Part shown: in pieces, positions 1 to 8,388 of the stretch
Layout of the letters: every line of letters begins with the position of its first letter
How positions within the stretch are numbered: the first letter of the stretch is position 1
Assembly (NCBI GenBank): GCA_002358575.1
Contig: DEPD01000099.1
Span: forward strand, 1 to 22,548
From: Lachnospiraceae bacterium UBA3401
GTDB taxonomy: Bacteria > Bacillota > Clostridia > Lachnospirales > Lachnospiraceae
Length of the DNA stretch: 22,548 nucleotides
Direction of reading: 5' to 3'
The notes under the pieces: model-generated
Seen by the model: the letters and a program-made list of their open reading frames with translations, nothing else
Databases searched by the model: none
Told to the model about the DNA's origin: nothing
Translations under genes and position numbers: made by a program

Positions 1-3
1 AGG

Positions 4-68
4 CAGGCATTTTGGCGCTAGTTCTGACACCATGCAGCAAGTGCATAATGTGGGTGTGAAAAGTAACT
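4..68. repeat. Dispersed hairpin repeat, left copy (decayed)
   Basis: This stretch matches the reverse complement of 22439-22503 over about 65 bases. The shared core includes GGCATTTTGGCGCT and GACACCATGCAGCAAG. Position p here pairs with position 22507-p in the other copy. Between 4 and 66 I count nine differences and all are transitions; in eight of them the left copy carries A or T. The hairpin arms CACCATGC and GCATGGTG of the right copy are broken here by two C:A mismatches (second arm GCATAATG), so this looks like a decaying copy. The repeat probably continues upstream of the window. No coding sense was seen. Confidence 0.75.
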
Positions 69-185
69 ACAAATTTGTCAATTTTATCCCGCGAGCAATA
101 GGTCAAGTGGCTTGTGAAGGAGACATTTGGCGAATGCTGAGAGGTTAGGAACTGTGAAAATTATTAGAAAAGAGAGGAATTACAG
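69..185. other. Non-coding leader before the MFS gene
   Basis: No gene is visible between the left repeat and the MFS start. There is a ribosome site (AGAGAGG, 171-177) eight bases before the ATG at 186. I found no convincing -35/-10 pair and no terminator. Confidence 0.4.
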
Positions 186-1418
186 ATGGCATTACAGATA
201 GAAGGAAAGAAAATTTATGACAAAGAAAGTGAAACAACAAGTGGAGTAAAGACAAAACAAAAAAACAGATTGCTGCGCAATATTACATTAGACTATATTA
301 ATACTGTGGTAACAAATCTAAATATGCAGAGCGCTATATGGGTGCTCTATCTTGCATATTGTGGATTAAATCTGGCGCAGATTGGTCTTGTTGAAGGAAT
401 TTACCACGCAACAAGTATTGTGTTTGAAATTCCCTCCGGCGCAGTTGCAGATCTGCTTGGCAGGAAAAGGAGCATGATATTAAGCAAAATATGCATTGCC
501 GTTTCCTGTATGATAATGCTTTTTGCCAGAAGCTTCTGGTTCTTTGCACTGAGTTTTATAATTCAAGCGCTTGGAAATAACCTTAATTCTGGATCGGAGG
601 AGGCACTTGTGTATGACAGCATGAAATTTGCTGGACAAGAAGAGCGCTACATGAGAGTGAGTGGTAGGTTGAATATGCTGATTGAGGTATCACAGGGGAT
701 TGCGACTGTTTTGGGTGGTATTCTTGCGGAAATTTCCTATGTTTGGTGCTATACTGCATGTCTGATGATTGCACTTCTCGCGCTTATTCCGGTAACTCTG
801 ATGACAGAAGCGCCCTATGTTAATGCACAGAAGAATCAGCAATCTATCAGGGAAATAGTGATAACTCATTTTTGGACATGTTTTGCGATTTTGCGGTCAG
901 ATAGTCGAATAATGAAGATTATTGTATACTATGCTGTTATTTTTGCATCGGAAACTCTTTTATTTTTCTATAGTCAACAGTACTATTATGAAATGGGATA
1001 CAATAAGATTCGGATAAGTTTGATTCTGCTGGTAGTAGGAGGTAGTTCTTGTGTTGGGGCTGCTGTGAGTGAAAAAATTTCTGAAAGAATTGGAAAGAGA
1101 ACCGCACAAGTAGGGGCATTTGTGATTGCAGCGGCGTTTCTGATGTATGGATTTCGCAACCTTTTTGCGTCTGTTGTGGCGTTTTCCATGGCGGGATTTT
1201 TTAATGCGGCACTCTATCCGCTTCAATCACATCAGCTTAATCGTTTGATACCATCAGAACAGCGGGCGACTCTGATTTCTGTGAACAGCATGTTTTTTTC
1301 AATTGTGATGATTCTGTTATTCCCGTTTGTTGGTATGCTGGCGGATCGGTATGGACTTACAGCAGTACTGGTGGCGGTTGGGGTATTATTAATAGTGCTT
1401 ATGCAAGGAGGGAAATAG
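186..1418 (+). CDS. MFS family transporter
   Basis: This is a 410-residue polytopic membrane protein of the major facilitator superfamily, probably a proton-coupled exporter in the cytoplasmic membrane. After a hydrophilic N-terminus of about 30 residues come two blocks of hydrophobic segments consistent with about 12 helices. The MFS signature loop between helices 2 and 3 is clear at residues 85-96 (GAVADLLGRKRS), with the related C-half loop GMLADRYG near the end. The length is normal for the family. The start has a ribosome site AGAGAGG eight bases upstream. The gene stands alone: the next gene has its own promoter. The substrate cannot be told from the sequence; drug or small-metabolite export is the usual role of this type. 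I am sure of the family and unsure of the function. Confidence 0.85.
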   Translation: MALQIEGKKIYDKESETTSGVKTKQKNRLLRNITLDYINTVVTNLNMQSAIWVLYLAYCGLNLAQIGLVEGIYHATSIVFEIPSGAVADLLGRKRSMILSKICIAVSCMIMLFARSFWFFALSFIIQALGNNLNSGSEEALVYDSMKFAGQEERYMRVSGRLNMLIEVSQGIATVLGGILAEISYVWCYTACLMIALLALIPVTLMTEAPYVNAQKNQQSIREIVITHFWTCFAILRSDSRIMKIIVYYAVIFASETLLFFYSQQYYYEMGYNKIRISLILLVVGGSSCVGAAVSEKISERIGKRTAQVGAFVIAAAFLMYGFRNLFASVVAFSMAGFFNAALYPLQSHQLNRLIPSEQRATLISVNSMFFSIVMILLFPFVGMLADRYGLTAVLVAVGVLLIVLMQGGK

Positions 1419-1432
1419 AAACAGATTTTTTA

Positions 1433-1461
1433 TTGACGAGTTTTTCGGCGGGTGATAAACT
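1433..1461 (+). promoter_or_regulatory. Sigma-A type promoter for the PepSY protein gene
   Basis: TTGACG (1433-1438) and TAAACT (1456-1461) are separated by 17 bases. This places a start of transcription near 1468 and leaves a leader of about 90 bases before the ATG at 1556. The same transcript could continue into argC, rsmF and the first MATE gene because the gaps are short. Confidence 0.6.
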
Positions 1462-1555
1462 AAATTATAATTAAAATTGAAGATTGCCTTCCAGAATTTT
1501 TTATTAAATACAAAGACATTCTGAGAGGCTATCACACGAAAAAGGAGATAATTTT

Positions 1556-2659
1556 ATGTATCAAAAAATGAGAAAACAAGCAAGACAATTAGTGGGATCA
1601 CTGTTGTGTGCGGCGTTGTTGATTGGTTTGTTGCCTTCACAGGTTTTTGCGGCAGAGACTGTTAATGCTTCTATTTCCCCTGATATTTCGGTCATGGTTG
1701 ATGGCGCTGCTTGGACCTTTTTTTCTGCATCTGGTACGCAGATTCACCCAATCTTGTATAACAATACAGTATACTTGCCCTTGCGCGCAGTTAGTGAGCT
1801 GATGAGTAAAAATTTATATTGGGATCAAGCCACGCTGACTTATAATCTTTCAGGAACTAGAACTACTGCGGTAACGACAGGTATCTTGGATCTGAACCCA
1901 ATACAACAGACTGTTCAGATTCAGATTTGTCCTGAGTTTATAATTGCACTGGATGGGGTTGCTTGTACTTTTTTGGATGAGCAAGGCAATTTACTTTACC
2001 CAGTGTTTTACAACGGTGCAACTTATCTACCGCTGCGCGCGGTTGGGCAGTTGATAGGAAAGACGGCGACGTGGGACGAAAAGACACGTGCAGCCAGCTT
2101 TATCAGCGTCAATGGAATTTTTATTACCGATGCTGACAGCTTTGCACAGACGCCAGACAAAACACAAGTTCCGTCTGCGCAGTCGGGAAATGGCACTTAT
2201 ATTGGAGAGGAGAAAGCAAGGAATATTGCATTAAACCACGCTGGATTGACGGCGGCACAGGTTCATTTTATCAAGAGTAAACTTGATTATGATGATGGTC
2301 GTTGGGAGTATGAGGTGGAGTTTTATACAGATGCTTATCAGGAATATGACTATGATATTGACGCTGTTACAGGGGCTATCTTGAAGTTTGACCAAGATGT
2401 AGAGAACTGGACTGCGCCTGCGCAGAATCAGAATACAAATAATACCCAGATTGGAGAGGAGAAAGCAAAAAGTATTGCACTCAGCCGTGCAGGATTGTCT
2501 AGCAATCAGACTCGTTTCACCAAGGTTAAATTAGATTATGATGACGGTCGATGGGAATATGAGCTGGAATTTATTGGTGGAGTGATGGAGTACGAAGTTA
2601 CAATTGATGCATACAGCGGTACAGTTTTGGATTACGAGGCGGAAGCAATCGACGACTAA
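1556..2659 (+). CDS. Secreted protein with two Cu-amine-oxidase-N-like and two PepSY domains
   Basis: The 367-residue product begins with a signal peptide: basic residues 4-10, hydrophobic core about 12-29, likely cleavage after VFA (residue 32). Two tandem copies of the copper amine oxidase N-terminal-like fold follow, about residues 42-98 and 123-183, each with the diagnostic strand YLPLRAV. In clostridia this fold is a wall- or surface-associated module, not an oxidase. Two PepSY domains close the protein, about 215-280 and 298-361, with near-identical cores (GEEKA, LDYDDGRWEYE). The second PepSY copy repeats at the DNA level (19 identical bases at 2201-2219 and 2450-2468), so it arose by recent duplication. 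PepSY domains often bind or inhibit peptidases; the target here is unknown. The ribosome site AAAGGAG precedes the ATG. The protein is exported and probably surface-associated. Confidence 0.8.
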   Translation: MYQKMRKQARQLVGSLLCAALLIGLLPSQVFAAETVNASISPDISVMVDGAAWTFFSASGTQIHPILYNNTVYLPLRAVSELMSKNLYWDQATLTYNLSGTRTTAVTTGILDLNPIQQTVQIQICPEFIIALDGVACTFLDEQGNLLYPVFYNGATYLPLRAVGQLIGKTATWDEKTRAASFISVNGIFITDADSFAQTPDKTQVPSAQSGNGTYIGEEKARNIALNHAGLTAAQVHFIKSKLDYDDGRWEYEVEFYTDAYQEYDYDIDAVTGAILKFDQDVENWTAPAQNQNTNNTQIGEEKAKSIALSRAGLSSNQTRFTKVKLDYDDGRWEYELEFIGGVMEYEVTIDAYSGTVLDYEAEAIDD

Positions 2660-2689
2660 TCTAATATTTTGGAAAAGAGGAGAATCCAA

Positions 2690-3634
2690 ATGAAAAAGGT
2701 TTTTATTGATGGAAGTGAAGGGACAACGGGGTTGCGTATTTTTGAGCGTTTTGAGGGAAGGGACGATATTGAAATCTTAAAGATTCCGTCAGAGTTGAGA
2801 AAGGACCCCACGGAAATCAGAAAATATATCAATGCGTCGGATATTACATTTTTGTGCCTGCCAGATGCGGCGGCACGAGAAGCAGTGGCAATGGTCGAGA
2901 ATGACAACACAATTATTATTGATACATCAACGGCACACCGCACAGAACCGGGCTGGGCATATGGATATCCAGAACTTTCTAAAGCGCATCGTGATGCGAT
3001 TCGGACAGGAAAACGTATTGCAGTACCAGGTTGCTATGCGACGGGATTTATCACTATTGCATATCCAATGATAGCGGAGGAAATACTGCCGAGAGATTAT
3101 CCTGTCGCGGCGTTTGCAATGTCGGGGTACAGTGGCGCAGGCAAGAAAACTATCGCGGTATATGAGGCAGAGGAGCGAGATGCGGAACTCAAAGCGCCGC
3201 GGGAGTATGCGCTAAATCAGAACCATAAGCATTTAAAAGAGATGCAGGCGATTACAGGGTTGGAAAAAACGCCGTTGTTCTCGCCGTTAATTTGTGATTA
3301 TTACAGCGGAATGGTGGTGACACTGCAATTTTATACAGCACTTTTGCAGGATAGACCAACCCCAGAACAGGTACATACGATGTTTGCAAAGTATTATGAG
3401 GGCGAGCCGTTTGTCAAAGTAATGCCATTTGGAAAAGAGGCAGATTATAATGGATTTCTGGCTGGAAACGCTTGTTCAGGCTGGGATGGCATTGAACTTT
3501 ATGTGACAGGAAATGCTGACAGAATGCTTGTCAGCACGCGTTTTGACAATCTTGGAAAGGGTGCGTCGGGCGCTGCGGTACAATGTCTAAATATTATTCT
3601 TGGGTGTGGGGAAAGCAAGGGATTAGTACTATGA
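2690..3634 (+). CDS. argC: N-acetyl-gamma-glutamyl-phosphate reductase (short type)
   Basis: This is a cytoplasmic NADPH-dependent reductase that converts N-acetylglutamyl phosphate to N-acetylglutamate semialdehyde in arginine synthesis. The 314-residue length fits the shorter class of ArgC. The N-terminus has the nucleotide-binding turn GSEGTTG at residues 8-14, and the catalytic cysteine is Cys115 in PGCYATG. The ATG at 2690 is preferred because AGAGGAGA lies six bases upstream; an in-frame TTG at 2669 has no such support. It follows the PepSY gene by 30 bases and precedes the rRNA methyltransferase gene by about 34, so it probably shares a transcript with unrelated functions. No other arg gene is nearby, so the pathway must be encoded elsewhere. 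I am confident in the assignment. Confidence 0.92.
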   Translation: MKKVFIDGSEGTTGLRIFERFEGRDDIEILKIPSELRKDPTEIRKYINASDITFLCLPDAAAREAVAMVENDNTIIIDTSTAHRTEPGWAYGYPELSKAHRDAIRTGKRIAVPGCYATGFITIAYPMIAEEILPRDYPVAAFAMSGYSGAGKKTIAVYEAEERDAELKAPREYALNQNHKHLKEMQAITGLEKTPLFSPLICDYYSGMVVTLQFYTALLQDRPTPEQVHTMFAKYYEGEPFVKVMPFGKEADYNGFLAGNACSGWDGIELYVTGNADRMLVSTRFDNLGKGASGAAVQCLNIILGCGESKGLVL

Positions 3635-3635
3635 C

Positions 3636-3649
3636 AATCCTTTTGGGAA
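3636..3649. repeat. Intercistronic palindromic motif, copy 1
   Basis: AATCCTTTTGGGAA lies directly after the argC stop codon. It is nearly identical to AATCCCTTTTGGGAA at 6435-6449 and to the inverted TTCCGAAAAGGGATT at 6676-6690. Each copy can fold as a small CC(C)/GGG hairpin. Its role is unknown. Confidence 0.45.
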
Positions 3650-3668
3650 AATGGGGGTGTTGTATTAT

Positions 3669-5069
3669 ATGATGCAATTACCAGAAGATTTTATGATTCG
3701 TATGCAGGGTATGCTTGGGGAAGCGTATCCTGCTTTCCTGCGTAGTTATGAAAAAGAAAAGGTTCAGGCGCTGCGAATCAATACGCTAAAAGATACAAGG
3801 GAAGCGTTTTTTGCAAGAAACCCTTTTGCTGATTTGAAAGCAGTTTTGTGGGAAGAAAACGGATTTTATTTTAGGAGTAACGACGGTGAAACAGCACCTG
3901 GAAAACACCCATTTCATGAGGCGGGTGTATATTATATACAGGAGCCAAGTGCAATGGCGCCTGCAGCGTATCTGGATGCACAGCCAGGAGAGATTGTGCT
4001 CGATTTGTGTGCTGCGCCTGGCGGAAAGGCAACACAGATTGCTTCTTATATGAAAAATCAAGGGCTTCTTGTCTGCAATGAAATTCACCCAACGCGGGTA
4101 AAAATCCTCTCGGAAAATGTAGAGCGCATGGGAATTTGCAACGCGCTTGTCACAAACGAGACGCCCCAGCGTCTAGCAGAAGTATTTGGCACTTATTTTG
4201 ACCGCATTTTGGTGGATGCGCCCTGTTCTGGTGAGGGAATGTTTCGGAAAAATGAGGAGGCGTGCAGTGCGTGGAGCCTTGAGAATGTACAACTTTGTGC
4301 AGACAGGCAGGATGAAATTCTTGATTGCGCGGACAGTATGCTTTGTCATGGCGGAAGATTGGTCTATTCGACTTGTACATTTGCTCCTGACGAGAATGAG
4401 GGGAGTATTGCGCGTTTTCTAAAGCGCCACCCAGAGTATCAAATTTTGGAAGTTTGTAAGTATGATGGAATGGCGGCGGGGGTTCCTTTATGGGCGCATT
4501 CTAATATAGAAGCGTTAATGCATACAATAAGGCTGTACCCGCATTTAATTAACGGAGAAGGACATTATATCGCTGTATTGCAAAAACAGGGCGAGGTGCA
4601 AAACGGTTATCAAAATTTTGCTGCAACTGGTCTACAGAAAGGGATTCCAATAAAGGAAGCAAAAGAGTTTTTACAGTTTCAACAGGAGACTTTGCAGATA
4701 GATTTGACAAAAGAAGCGCAGGATTGTCTGTTAAAGTTTGGCGATCAATTGTATCTGATGCCACAGAAGATGCCGTCTATAAAAGGTCTAAAAGTGTTGC
4801 GTGCGGGACTACATCTTGGCACTCTAAAGAAGAATCGTTTTGAGCCGTCACATGCATTAGCGCTTGCTTTGAAAAAAGAAGATGTCAAGCAGTCCATGGA
4901 ACTTGGAACGGTCGAAGCTGCAAAAGCCTATCTGGGCGGAATGACGTTAAACTACAGCGGGCAAAAGGGCTGGTATCTAATAACTTTTCAGGGTTATAGC
5001 ATTGGCTGGGGAAAGCTTGCAGGACAGATTATGAAAAACCATTATCCAAAAGGGTTGAGGAAAGTGTGA
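3669..5069 (+). CDS. RsmF/YebU-type rRNA (cytosine-5) methyltransferase
   Basis: This is an S-adenosylmethionine-dependent RNA m5C methyltransferase, most likely acting on 16S rRNA. Counting from the chosen start, the SAM-binding motif LDLCAAPGGK is at about 111-120. Motif IV DAPCSGEGMF (cysteine at about 186) and motif VI STCTF (cysteine at about 236) supply the two cysteines used in catalysis and product release. A C-terminal region of about 170 residues after the catalytic domain matches the RNA-binding part of RsmF proteins. In-frame ATGs occur at 3651, 3669 and 3672; I chose 3669 because GGGGG at 3653-3657 can serve as ribosome site and family members begin near MQLPEDF. The gene overlaps the next one by four bases, so the two are co-translated. 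The exact target cytosine is not predictable. Confidence 0.88.
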   Translation: MMQLPEDFMIRMQGMLGEAYPAFLRSYEKEKVQALRINTLKDTREAFFARNPFADLKAVLWEENGFYFRSNDGETAPGKHPFHEAGVYYIQEPSAMAPAAYLDAQPGEIVLDLCAAPGGKATQIASYMKNQGLLVCNEIHPTRVKILSENVERMGICNALVTNETPQRLAEVFGTYFDRILVDAPCSGEGMFRKNEEACSAWSLENVQLCADRQDEILDCADSMLCHGGRLVYSTCTFAPDENEGSIARFLKRHPEYQILEVCKYDGMAAGVPLWAHSNIEALMHTIRLYPHLINGEGHYIAVLQKQGEVQNGYQNFAATGLQKGIPIKEAKEFLQFQQETLQIDLTKEAQDCLLKFGDQLYLMPQKMPSIKGLKVLRAGLHLGTLKKNRFEPSHALALALKKEDVKQSMELGTVEAAKAYLGGMTLNYSGQKGWYLITFQGYSIGWGKLAGQIMKNHYPKGLRKV

Positions 5070-6427
5070 CGTATATGAAGACATCAAAAACTGCATTAAA
5101 TCTCACTGAGGGCAGACCAATGAAATTGATTTTGCGGTTTGCTATTCCAGTATTTTTGGGAAATTTGTTTCAGATTTGCTATAGCCTTGTTGACACAAAG
5201 ATTGTGGGGAGTATTCTGGGGGAGGAAGCGCTTGCAGCGGTGGGATCGGTATCCATTTTGTACACCCTTTTGACAGGATTTTTTAATGGGTTAAGTCTTG
5301 GATTTAGCGTGATAACTGCGCGGTTCTACGGGAGCGGCGAGGAACGGAAATTAAAGGAGAATGTAGCGAGTGCTATCCTGCTTGGATATTTGACCGCTGC
5401 TGTCATTATCACGGTTGTGTCAGTGTTTCTTCGGCCAATATTGACGCTTTTAAATGTGCCGCCACAGCAATTGGACATGTCACATTCCTATATTGCACTG
5501 CTTGTGTGGGGGATGTTTGTGACTTTGGCGTACAATCTTTGCGCAAATACACTCCGTGCAATTGGGGATTCTATTACGCCATTAATTTTTTTGGTGATAG
5601 CGGCCTTGACCAATGTTGCACTGGATTATTTGTTTATACTGGTCTTTGGTTTGGGCGTGAGAGGGGCAGCAGTCGCTACCATGCTTTCCCAGCTATTGTC
5701 CGTCGTGCTCTGCCTTAACCGGATTCGACGGGGATTTCCAATACTGCATCTTGCCAGAGAACATTTTGTCTTATCTAAAAAACAGGCTGTTACGCTATAT
5801 GAGAGTGGTTTGTCTATGGGATTGATGTCCAGTCTGGTAAATTTTGGCTCACTTGTATTACAAAGCGGCATTAACCAGCTTGGCACAAACATTATTGTAG
5901 CGCATACTGCGGCGCGCAAAATGTTTGAAATATGGGGACTGCCAGTGAGTGTGCTCGGTTCCTCCATGGCGACATACTGCGGGCAAAATTATGGTGCAGG
6001 CAGGTATGACAGGATTCGGCAGGGAATGAAAAGCGTGCTGATATTGGGGGCTGTTTGGGACGGCATTGTGTTTATTCTCGCCCATACAATTTCGCCTTAC
6101 TTAATTCGTTTTCTCACAAGCTCAGACAATGAGGAGATTATCTATTGGGGGACTACTTATCTAAAAGTGGACATGTCTTTTTTGCTGGTGTGTCTGTTTA
6201 TTGTGATTTTAAGAAATTGTATGCAAGGCTTTGGTGATCCAAGGACGCCAATTTTATCAAGCTTTATTGAGTTGGTGGGAAAGCTGGTGTTTACTTTTGT
6301 GTTTGTGCGTCTGTTTGGATATTGGGGCATTATCTGGACAGAACCAATAATATGGTTTTTGATGGTAATACCATTGATTGTGATGACGCTGCGCAATCCT
6401 GTTATGAAGATGCGACAGCCAGAGTAA
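5066..6427 (+). CDS. MATE family efflux transporter (first copy)
   Basis: This 453-residue integral membrane protein of the multidrug and toxic compound extrusion family exports cationic compounds using a sodium or proton gradient. About 12 hydrophobic helices in two homologous halves are visible. The first helix shows the MATE pattern QICYSLVDTKIVG (residues 36-48), followed by LGEEALAAVG. The start is taken as the GTG at 5066, which overlaps the methyltransferase stop in a GTGA arrangement with GAGG five bases upstream; an ATG at 5075 is the alternative and changes only three residues. It is probably in one operon with argC and the rRNA methyltransferase. The substrate is unknown. It is distinct in sequence from the second MATE gene, so the two are not a recent duplication. 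Confidence 0.88.
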   Translation: MTYMKTSKTALNLTEGRPMKLILRFAIPVFLGNLFQICYSLVDTKIVGSILGEEALAAVGSVSILYTLLTGFFNGLSLGFSVITARFYGSGEERKLKENVASAILLGYLTAAVIITVVSVFLRPILTLLNVPPQQLDMSHSYIALLVWGMFVTLAYNLCANTLRAIGDSITPLIFLVIAALTNVALDYLFILVFGLGVRGAAVATMLSQLLSVVLCLNRIRRGFPILHLAREHFVLSKKQAVTLYESGLSMGLMSSLVNFGSLVLQSGINQLGTNIIVAHTAARKMFEIWGLPVSVLGSSMATYCGQNYGAGRYDRIRQGMKSVLILGAVWDGIVFILAHTISPYLIRFLTSSDNEEIIYWGTTYLKVDMSFLLVCLFIVILRNCMQGFGDPRTPILSSFIELVGKLVFTFVFVRLFGYWGIIWTEPIIWFLMVIPLIVMTLRNPVMKMRQPE

Positions 6428-6434
6428 TAAATGA

Positions 6435-6449
6435 AATCCCTTTTGGGAA
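6435..6449. repeat. Palindromic motif, copy 2, left of the 64-residue gene
   Basis: AATCCCTTTTGGGAA can fold on itself and also pairs with the inverted copy at 6676-6690 (14 of 15 matches). Together they bracket the small gene 6473-6667. A related copy follows argC at 3636-3649. Confidence 0.5.
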
Positions 6450-6472
6450 TTGTGTTGCTTGGAGGAAATAAA

Positions 6473-6667
6473 ATGCAAGCAGATGAGTTTGTATTGAAAA
6501 GAATAGAAGAATTAAGCAAAAAGTATCAAGAAACATGGGGAAAGGAAGTGGATTACACTATTGTACCTCAGGAAATAACCCAAGAAAGGTTAACAAAATG
6601 CTTAGAGTTAATGATCAAAGACAATTTGAGTTTAATGATAGCTTATAATAAGCTATTTAAGAAATAG
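6473..6667 (+). CDS. Small hypothetical protein, 64 residues
   Basis: I do not recognise this protein. The start at 6473 is set by a strong ribosome site GGAGG (6461-6465) seven bases upstream; an in-frame ATG at 6431 has none. The product is hydrophilic, without signal peptide, membrane segment or cysteine-rich motif. It is mostly helical by composition: a charged first half (KRIEELSKKYQETWGKE), a short strand-like part VDYTIVPQEIT, then a leucine-rich helix (CLELMIKDNLSLMIAYNKL). It lies 45 bases after the first MATE gene and is bracketed by short inverted repeats (6435-6449, 6676-6690). Codon use looks like that of a real gene and the ribosome site is good, so I believe it is expressed, but no function can be offered. 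Confidence 0.65.
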   Translation: MQADEFVLKRIEELSKKYQETWGKEVDYTIVPQEITQERLTKCLELMIKDNLSLMIAYNKLFKK

Positions 6668-6675
6668 GGACACTT

Positions 6676-6690
6676 TTCCGAAAAGGGATT
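6676..6690. repeat. Palindromic motif, copy 3 (inverted), right of the 64-residue gene
   Basis: TTCCGAAAAGGGATT is the reverse complement of 6435-6449 with one mismatch. It starts nine bases after the stop of the small gene. It could pair with copy 2 in the transcript or act as a weak 3' end. Confidence 0.45.
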
Positions 6691-6793
6691 AAATTAATAA
6701 GAAGATTTTAGTACAGTGAAAATTAAGTTTCTGATATATTGGCGCAGAATGATTGTTTCAGATGCAAGGTGGAGGAATATGTCGTAGCGGTGG

Positions 6794-6820
6794 CTGCGGC
6801 GGTTGACGATAACGCCGCAG
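6794..6820. other. GC-rich hairpin upstream of the second MATE gene
   Basis: CTGCGGCGGTT (6794-6804) pairs with AACGCCGCAG (6811-6820) around a six-base loop, with one bulged G. It has no T-tract, so it is not a standard terminator. It sits in a 230-base gene-free stretch between the small gene and the second MATE gene. A TATACT at 6865-6870 may be the -10 of the MATE promoter, but no good -35 goes with it. Confidence 0.45.
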
Positions 6821-6897
6821 AGGAATAATCAGGCAAGTCAAAGTGCTGGTTACTTAATTTTCGCTATACTAGGAATTTACAAAAGAAAGGATTTGAG

Positions 6898-8262
6898 ATG
6901 AACAAGAAATATGAGATTGATATGTGTAGTGGTTCTGTACTTGGAAAAATGCTGCTCTTTGCATTGCCGCTAATGTGTTCAAGCATTCTGCAATTGTTAT
7001 TCAATGCTGCAGATATTGTTGTAGTAGGGCGCTTTGCAGGGGATAATGCGCTGGCAGCAGTCGGTTCAAACACAGCGCTGATTAATCTGATAACGAATGT
7101 TTTTGTGGGACTGTCAGTAGGAACAAATGTACTGACAGCACAGTATTATGGTGCGAAAAACGATAGCGATTTAAAACAGACAGTACATACTTCAATGCTG
7201 TTAAGCCTGTATTGTGGTTTGCTGCTCACTGTGATTGGGCTGGTTGGCGCACCAGAGATTTTGAAATTAATGCAGGCACCCCCTGAAGTGATTGGTCTTG
7301 CAGTATTATATTTGAGAATTTATTTTCTTGGAATGGCGTCCATGATGATCTACAATTTCGGAAGTGCAATTCTAAGAGCGATTGGAGACACAAAGCGGCC
7401 ATTGTATTATCTGTTGAGTGCGGGGATTGTGAACGTGCTGTTAAATCTGTTTTTTGTGATTGTATGTCATTTGGGAGTGGCAGGTGTCGCGCTGGCGACA
7501 GTAATCTCGCAGACGATCTCCGCATTTCTTGTAGTGCGCTGTCTTATGAAAGAGCAGAGCAGCATTCATCTTGAGCTGAAAGAACTTGCGATTTCTAAGG
7601 AAAAGTTAGGGAAAATTATGCAGATAGGACTTCCAGCAGGGTTTCAAGGAACAATATTTTCTTTGTCAAATGTTGTGATACAGTCTGCAGTTAATTCCTT
7701 TGGAAATATTGCGGTTGCAGGAAACTCTGCGGCGGCGAATATTGAAGGATTTGTCTATATGGCAATGAATGCGTTTCATCAGGCGACAATATCATTTACT
7801 AGCCAGAACTATGGAGCGCGGGAATACAAGCGCATCTATAGAATATTGTTTGCAGGAGAGTTTTGCGTGATTGTGACAGGTGTGCTGCTTGGGAATCTGG
7901 CAGTGTTTTTTGGAGAGACGCTGCTTGGAATTTATTCACCGAGTCCCGATGTTATCACAGCCGGAATGGAACGTCTCAGAATTATCTGTACACTCTATGC
8001 GCTCTGTGGCATTATGGATGTGCTGGTAGGGGCACTGCGCGGAATTGGTTACTCTATTATTCCAATGATTGTATCTTTAGTTGGTGCCTGTGGATTGCGT
8101 TTACTGTGGATTGCAACGATTTTTCAGATACCTGCGTACCACAATCTGACCACTGTGTACCTGTCTTATCCAATTACATGGACAATCACGCTGTCTGTAC
8201 ATGCAATTACTTTTTGGCTGGCGGCGCGGAAGGTACTTGTGCATCCTGACAGAAAAGAATGA
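6898..8262 (+). CDS. MATE family efflux transporter (second copy)
   Basis: This is a 454-residue MATE-family exporter of the cytoplasmic membrane. The first helix and loop show the family pattern LQLLFNAADIVVVGRF (residues 31-46) followed by ALAAVGSNTAL; the second half begins near residue 235 with AGFQGTIFSLSN. About 12 hydrophobic helices span the whole length, and the size is normal. AAAGGA upstream of the ATG at 6898 supports the start. It is separated from the previous gene by 230 bases, so it probably has its own promoter. It is followed by a hairpin at 8285-8315 and then by convergent restriction-modification genes. Transported compounds cannot be inferred. It differs clearly from the MATE protein at 5066-6427, so the pair more likely reflects two subfamilies than a tandem duplication. 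Confidence 0.9.
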   Translation: MNKKYEIDMCSGSVLGKMLLFALPLMCSSILQLLFNAADIVVVGRFAGDNALAAVGSNTALINLITNVFVGLSVGTNVLTAQYYGAKNDSDLKQTVHTSMLLSLYCGLLLTVIGLVGAPEILKLMQAPPEVIGLAVLYLRIYFLGMASMMIYNFGSAILRAIGDTKRPLYYLLSAGIVNVLLNLFFVIVCHLGVAGVALATVISQTISAFLVVRCLMKEQSSIHLELKELAISKEKLGKIMQIGLPAGFQGTIFSLSNVVIQSAVNSFGNIAVAGNSAAANIEGFVYMAMNAFHQATISFTSQNYGAREYKRIYRILFAGEFCVIVTGVLLGNLAVFFGETLLGIYSPSPDVITAGMERLRIICTLYALCGIMDVLVGALRGIGYSIIPMIVSLVGACGLRLLWIATIFQIPAYHNLTTVYLSYPITWTITLSVHAITFWLAARKVLVHPDRKE

Positions 8263-8284
8263 TACCAACTTTTTTGTCTTATGT

Positions 8285-8315
8285 GAAGGCGAAAGCACTT
8301 GCTGCTTTTGCCTTC
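8285..8315. terminator. Hairpin between convergent genes, probable terminator
   Basis: GAAGGCGAAAGCA (8285-8297) pairs with TGCTTTTGCCTTC (8303-8315): 13 pairs, one of them G:U, around a five-base loop. It lies between the MATE stop (8262) and the methyltransferase stop (8389). The following bases TTGTC are a poor T-tract, so termination strength is uncertain. Confidence 0.55.
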
Positions 8316-8388
8316 TTGTCAAGGAGAAGCAGCCATATATTGCGAAATGACAAACACATGGTACACTTGCTGCCACTTTCTATACGAT

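Noticed and set aside
6753..6829. Short open frame ending in VEEYVVAVAAAVDDNAAEE, reminiscent of the end of decarboxylase gamma subunits
   Set aside because: Only about 33 codons after an upstream stop, no ribosome site for a usable start, and the alanine run simply reflects the GC-rich hairpin. A gene fossil is possible but unsupported.
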